A stretch of DNA of 21,403 nt from Stemphylium vesicarium. Taxonomy: Eukaryota; Ascomycota; Dothideomycetes; Pleosporales; Pleosporaceae. The DNA is taken from assembly GCA_004380135.1 (NCBI GenBank), contig QXCR01000295.1, positions 1-21,403 on the forward strand. The letters run 5' to 3'. Position numbers and translations under genes: made by a program. Position 1 is the stretch's first letter. Each line of letters opens with the position of its first letter. Under the pieces are notes generated by a model. It ran no database searches, was not told where the DNA came from, and saw only the letters and a list, made by a program, of their open reading frames with translations. Below are positions 19,443 to 21,403 of this stretch, in pieces.

Positions 19443-21143
19443 TTAATCGTTCATCCAAGCCGCGACACGGTTTCCTCCAAAGCGCGCGGCGAATCGCAGA
19501 CCTGACGAGCCCATGGGAAAGTAGGATACAATGTACCAGAGTAGGGCAACTAGTTGGGCAATGGCCGCAACAAAGGTGAGAATGGTGCTATGCAACTAAT
19601 CACGCGGACACTGTCAGTAAACACGAGCTAGACAAGAGACAATCGATAAGGACAGGCGTGGGGGGCACGAGGACAGGGACTCGGGCAGAATGTACAGGGG
19701 TCGACATGTCGCAAGGGTTAGTGGACTAGTGTGTGGATTTGAACTTACACCTAGGGAGAAGAAGAGCGTGAGGGCGATGCTGCCAAAATAAGCAGCTGTG
19801 AACGGAAGTCTCGGGCCAGAAACGAGGTGCTGGACTAAATGTATTGTCAGCAACAGGGAAAGGCAATAGTTGGTGTGGCGGGAGTGGTATAGATGAGGCT
19901 TGCTTACCGTATTGTATCGGGCCCATCAAGACACCCCATGCACCCAGAAAGAGAACGCTTCCCATAGACCATCTGCAATCAGACCATGGTTGTTAGCACT
20001 AACGTTCTTCAGGTGACGTGCATGAGACTTGGCAAACAGTAGACTTGACTAGGTTGGAGGCTGTCTGCACCCTGCAGCGCGCCGAACCTTGGACCCGCAT
20101 GATCGCTACAGAGAGGGTCCAATGCCGATCTTGCAGTGGCTAGAGAAGTCAAGTGGCACATGAGCGCGATTCGTCAAAGCTGCCGTCCGCAGTCGGTGAG
20201 CGGAAACATGATATCCTTGGAGGAAGATGCATGAGTTCGCATAGCCGTGCCGAAGGACGAGTTTGGAATGTGCCACTGCCCATCAGCCAGCCTATTTGCC
20301 TAGCATGATATCACGACTGCGAGAAGGTTGCCTGGGGGCGCAGACTATTGCCTGGATACGAGTGGATAGGAGGGCTGGAGACTCACAAGATGGCAAACTT
20401 GCGGGGTCTAACAATGAATACAGGCGTAAACATGAGGCCAATGCAGGTAGCAAACATGGCCAAGGCAGCGAGAAGCAGGCCGCCAAAAACGAGGAGCCGG
20501 TCCCACCGACTCACTGCGGGTATTGGTCAGCGCAGATCGACATGATTCATGGCCATGTAGAGGGCAAGCTTGCTGCATGTCGGATGGTAACGCAGGAACT
20601 CCCTTGTCATCACATTGACGGTTGCTGCGCGGCCGGTCTAGGAATGCAGGAGCAGATGACACATTGAAGACTGGAAATATGGGGAATACCAGAAGCAGGT
20701 GGATGCTCATTTCAACATTGCCATGTGCTGGAATGGAACGTGGATAGGGAGATAAAGAACGATGGCTGTGCAGGTGAAACTAGCCCGGATGCACCGTCGT
20801 CTGATGACATCACGCGCCACAGGAAAGTCGCAACAGTATAGCGGGATTACGAGGCGCGCAAGACGCGTCAGGAAAGGTGAAGAAGCGTGTTTTGCCAGGG
20901 AACGAAAGACGTAAACTTACGCGCAAACCACCCCTCTTCTTCCTCTCTCCGGGTAGGAGCGGGGAGCGGGGCTCCAGGGTTGGTCTCTGTTGTGGGCAGT
21001 CTGACATAGCCGCCGTCGCCGAAGGGATTGAGGCCCTGTATCCTGCCCAGAAAGGAGGGCGGCGCCGTGGTTACGGGAGCCTCAGCTTCCCTCCTGCTCC
21101 AGCCCAGTGAGTTCATCGAGTCACGGAACGAAGCGGAAGCCAT
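19443..21143 (-). CDS. SFT2: Vesicle transport protein Sft2 (Golgi four-span membrane protein)
   Basis: Five exons (21143-20921, 20513-20387, 19972-19908, 19834-19749, 19595-19443) join in phase to 217 residues, close to yeast Sft2 (215). The start MASASFRDSMNSLGWSRREA is followed by a Pro/Glu-rich cytosolic segment ending REEEEGWFALSRWDRLLVFG, a family hallmark. Four membrane segments follow at about 81-108, 114-136, 149-167 and 171-195. FIVRPRKFAILWSMGS and QHLVSGPRLPFTAAYFGSIA are the conserved loops, and the end is NRVAAWMND. Sft2 acts in endosome-to-Golgi vesicle fusion with t-SNAREs. The introns are 407, 414, 73 and 153 nt, and the first two are long for a fungus. An upstream in-frame ATG at 21173 adds ten residues, but the ATG at 21143 gives the conserved start. 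Confidence 0.95.
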
Positions 21144-21214
21144 GTTGGGGAATGTAGCGGTATGGGCGAGCACGAGATGCTAGCGGGACGGAGGTATGAG
21201 GCAGAGGGTGTATA

Positions 21215-21237
21215 GGGAGGGAGGGAGGGAGGGAGGG
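21215..21237. repeat. (GGGA)5GGG tract upstream of SFT2
   Basis: Six GGG runs separated by single A form a perfect potential G-quadruplex on the plus strand. On the SFT2 strand this is a CCCT pyrimidine tract about 72 bp before the ATG at 21143, as often seen in fungal promoters. Confidence 0.9.
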
Positions 21238-21261
21238 TGTAAATGGGGGAGTTCGAATCTC

Positions 21262-21403
21262 TCTATTCTGATATGTTACTAAATTCATTAATTTTATTAC
21301 TGTTATCTAATGCTATTACATAAAGACGAGACAAATCTATTATCTATTCAAGAGCAACTATTACTATTTTACTTATTTCAGCTTTTATTGCATATGACGA
21401 TTT
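21262..21403. other. Strongly AT-rich right edge
   Basis: From about 21262 the sequence becomes strikingly AT-rich (roughly three-quarters A/T by eye) up to the end, after a GC-rich promoter segment. It has no ORF of note and no recognisable repeat unit. It may be the border of a degenerate repeat or an AT-rich isochore, or just AT-rich intergenic DNA. Confidence 0.5.

Noticed and set aside
20525..20613. C-box-like GTGATGACA and D-box-like CTGA in SFT2 intron 1, as for a C/D snoRNA
   Set aside because: No terminal stem pairs the two ends, and the CTGAC is better explained as the intron branch site just before the acceptor.
21246..21265. Possible tRNA T-arm (GTTCGAATC flanked by a pairable 5-bp stem)
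   Set aside because: No A box, D arm, anticodon arm or acceptor stem is found upstream. The preceding bases are the GGGA repeat.

Overview
The window reads as nuclear DNA of a filamentous ascomycete. The evidence is short introns (about 49-165 nt) with GT..AG ends and CTAAC/CTGAC-type branch sites, pyrimidine-rich promoters, and fungal housekeeping genes such as a three-domain fungal tRNA ligase, Sft2 and Tex1. The decayed F-box family and general gene style suggest Dothideomycetes (Pleosporales-like). That placement is inference and no marker in the window proves it.

Layout. 1-729: 3' part of the tRNA m7G46 methyltransferase gene (TRM8), 5' end not recovered. 1386-4184: two tandem, broken copies of a fungal F-box protein gene with frame changes and in-frame stops. 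4358-5758 (-): a class III old yellow enzyme. 5759-6483: a shared upstream region with a perfect ATF/CREB palindrome next to 6484-6823 (+), a CsbD-like small stress protein. 7101-8139 (+): the THO-complex WD40 protein Tex1/THOC3. 8398-9460 (+): a short-chain dehydrogenase. 9612-10310 (-): an unrecognised, probably secreted, lysine-rich protein. 10875-13535 (-): tRNA ligase Trl1. 13886-15904 (-): homogentisate 1,2-dioxygenase in eight exons. 15905-19442: about 3.5 kb with no confident gene but several simple repeats, and one weak zinc-finger-like ORF at 18475. 19443-21143 (-): Sft2 in five exons, two of its introns over 400 nt. 21262-21403: the sequence turns strongly AT-rich at the right edge.

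The genes do not form a pathway cluster. Several are independent housekeeping functions: tRNA modification (TRM8), tRNA splicing and unconventional mRNA splicing (TRL1), mRNP export (TEX1), tyrosine/phenylalanine catabolism (hmgA) and Golgi traffic (SFT2). The accessory part is the decayed F-box pair, the orphan secreted protein and the gene-poor interval. I did not find a convincing new multi-gene system. The best leads are the F-box pair with CAA-to-TAA-like stops, the acid-free N-terminal extension of Trl1, the gene-poor 3.5 kb with its small Cys-rich ORF, and the orphan lysine-rich protein.
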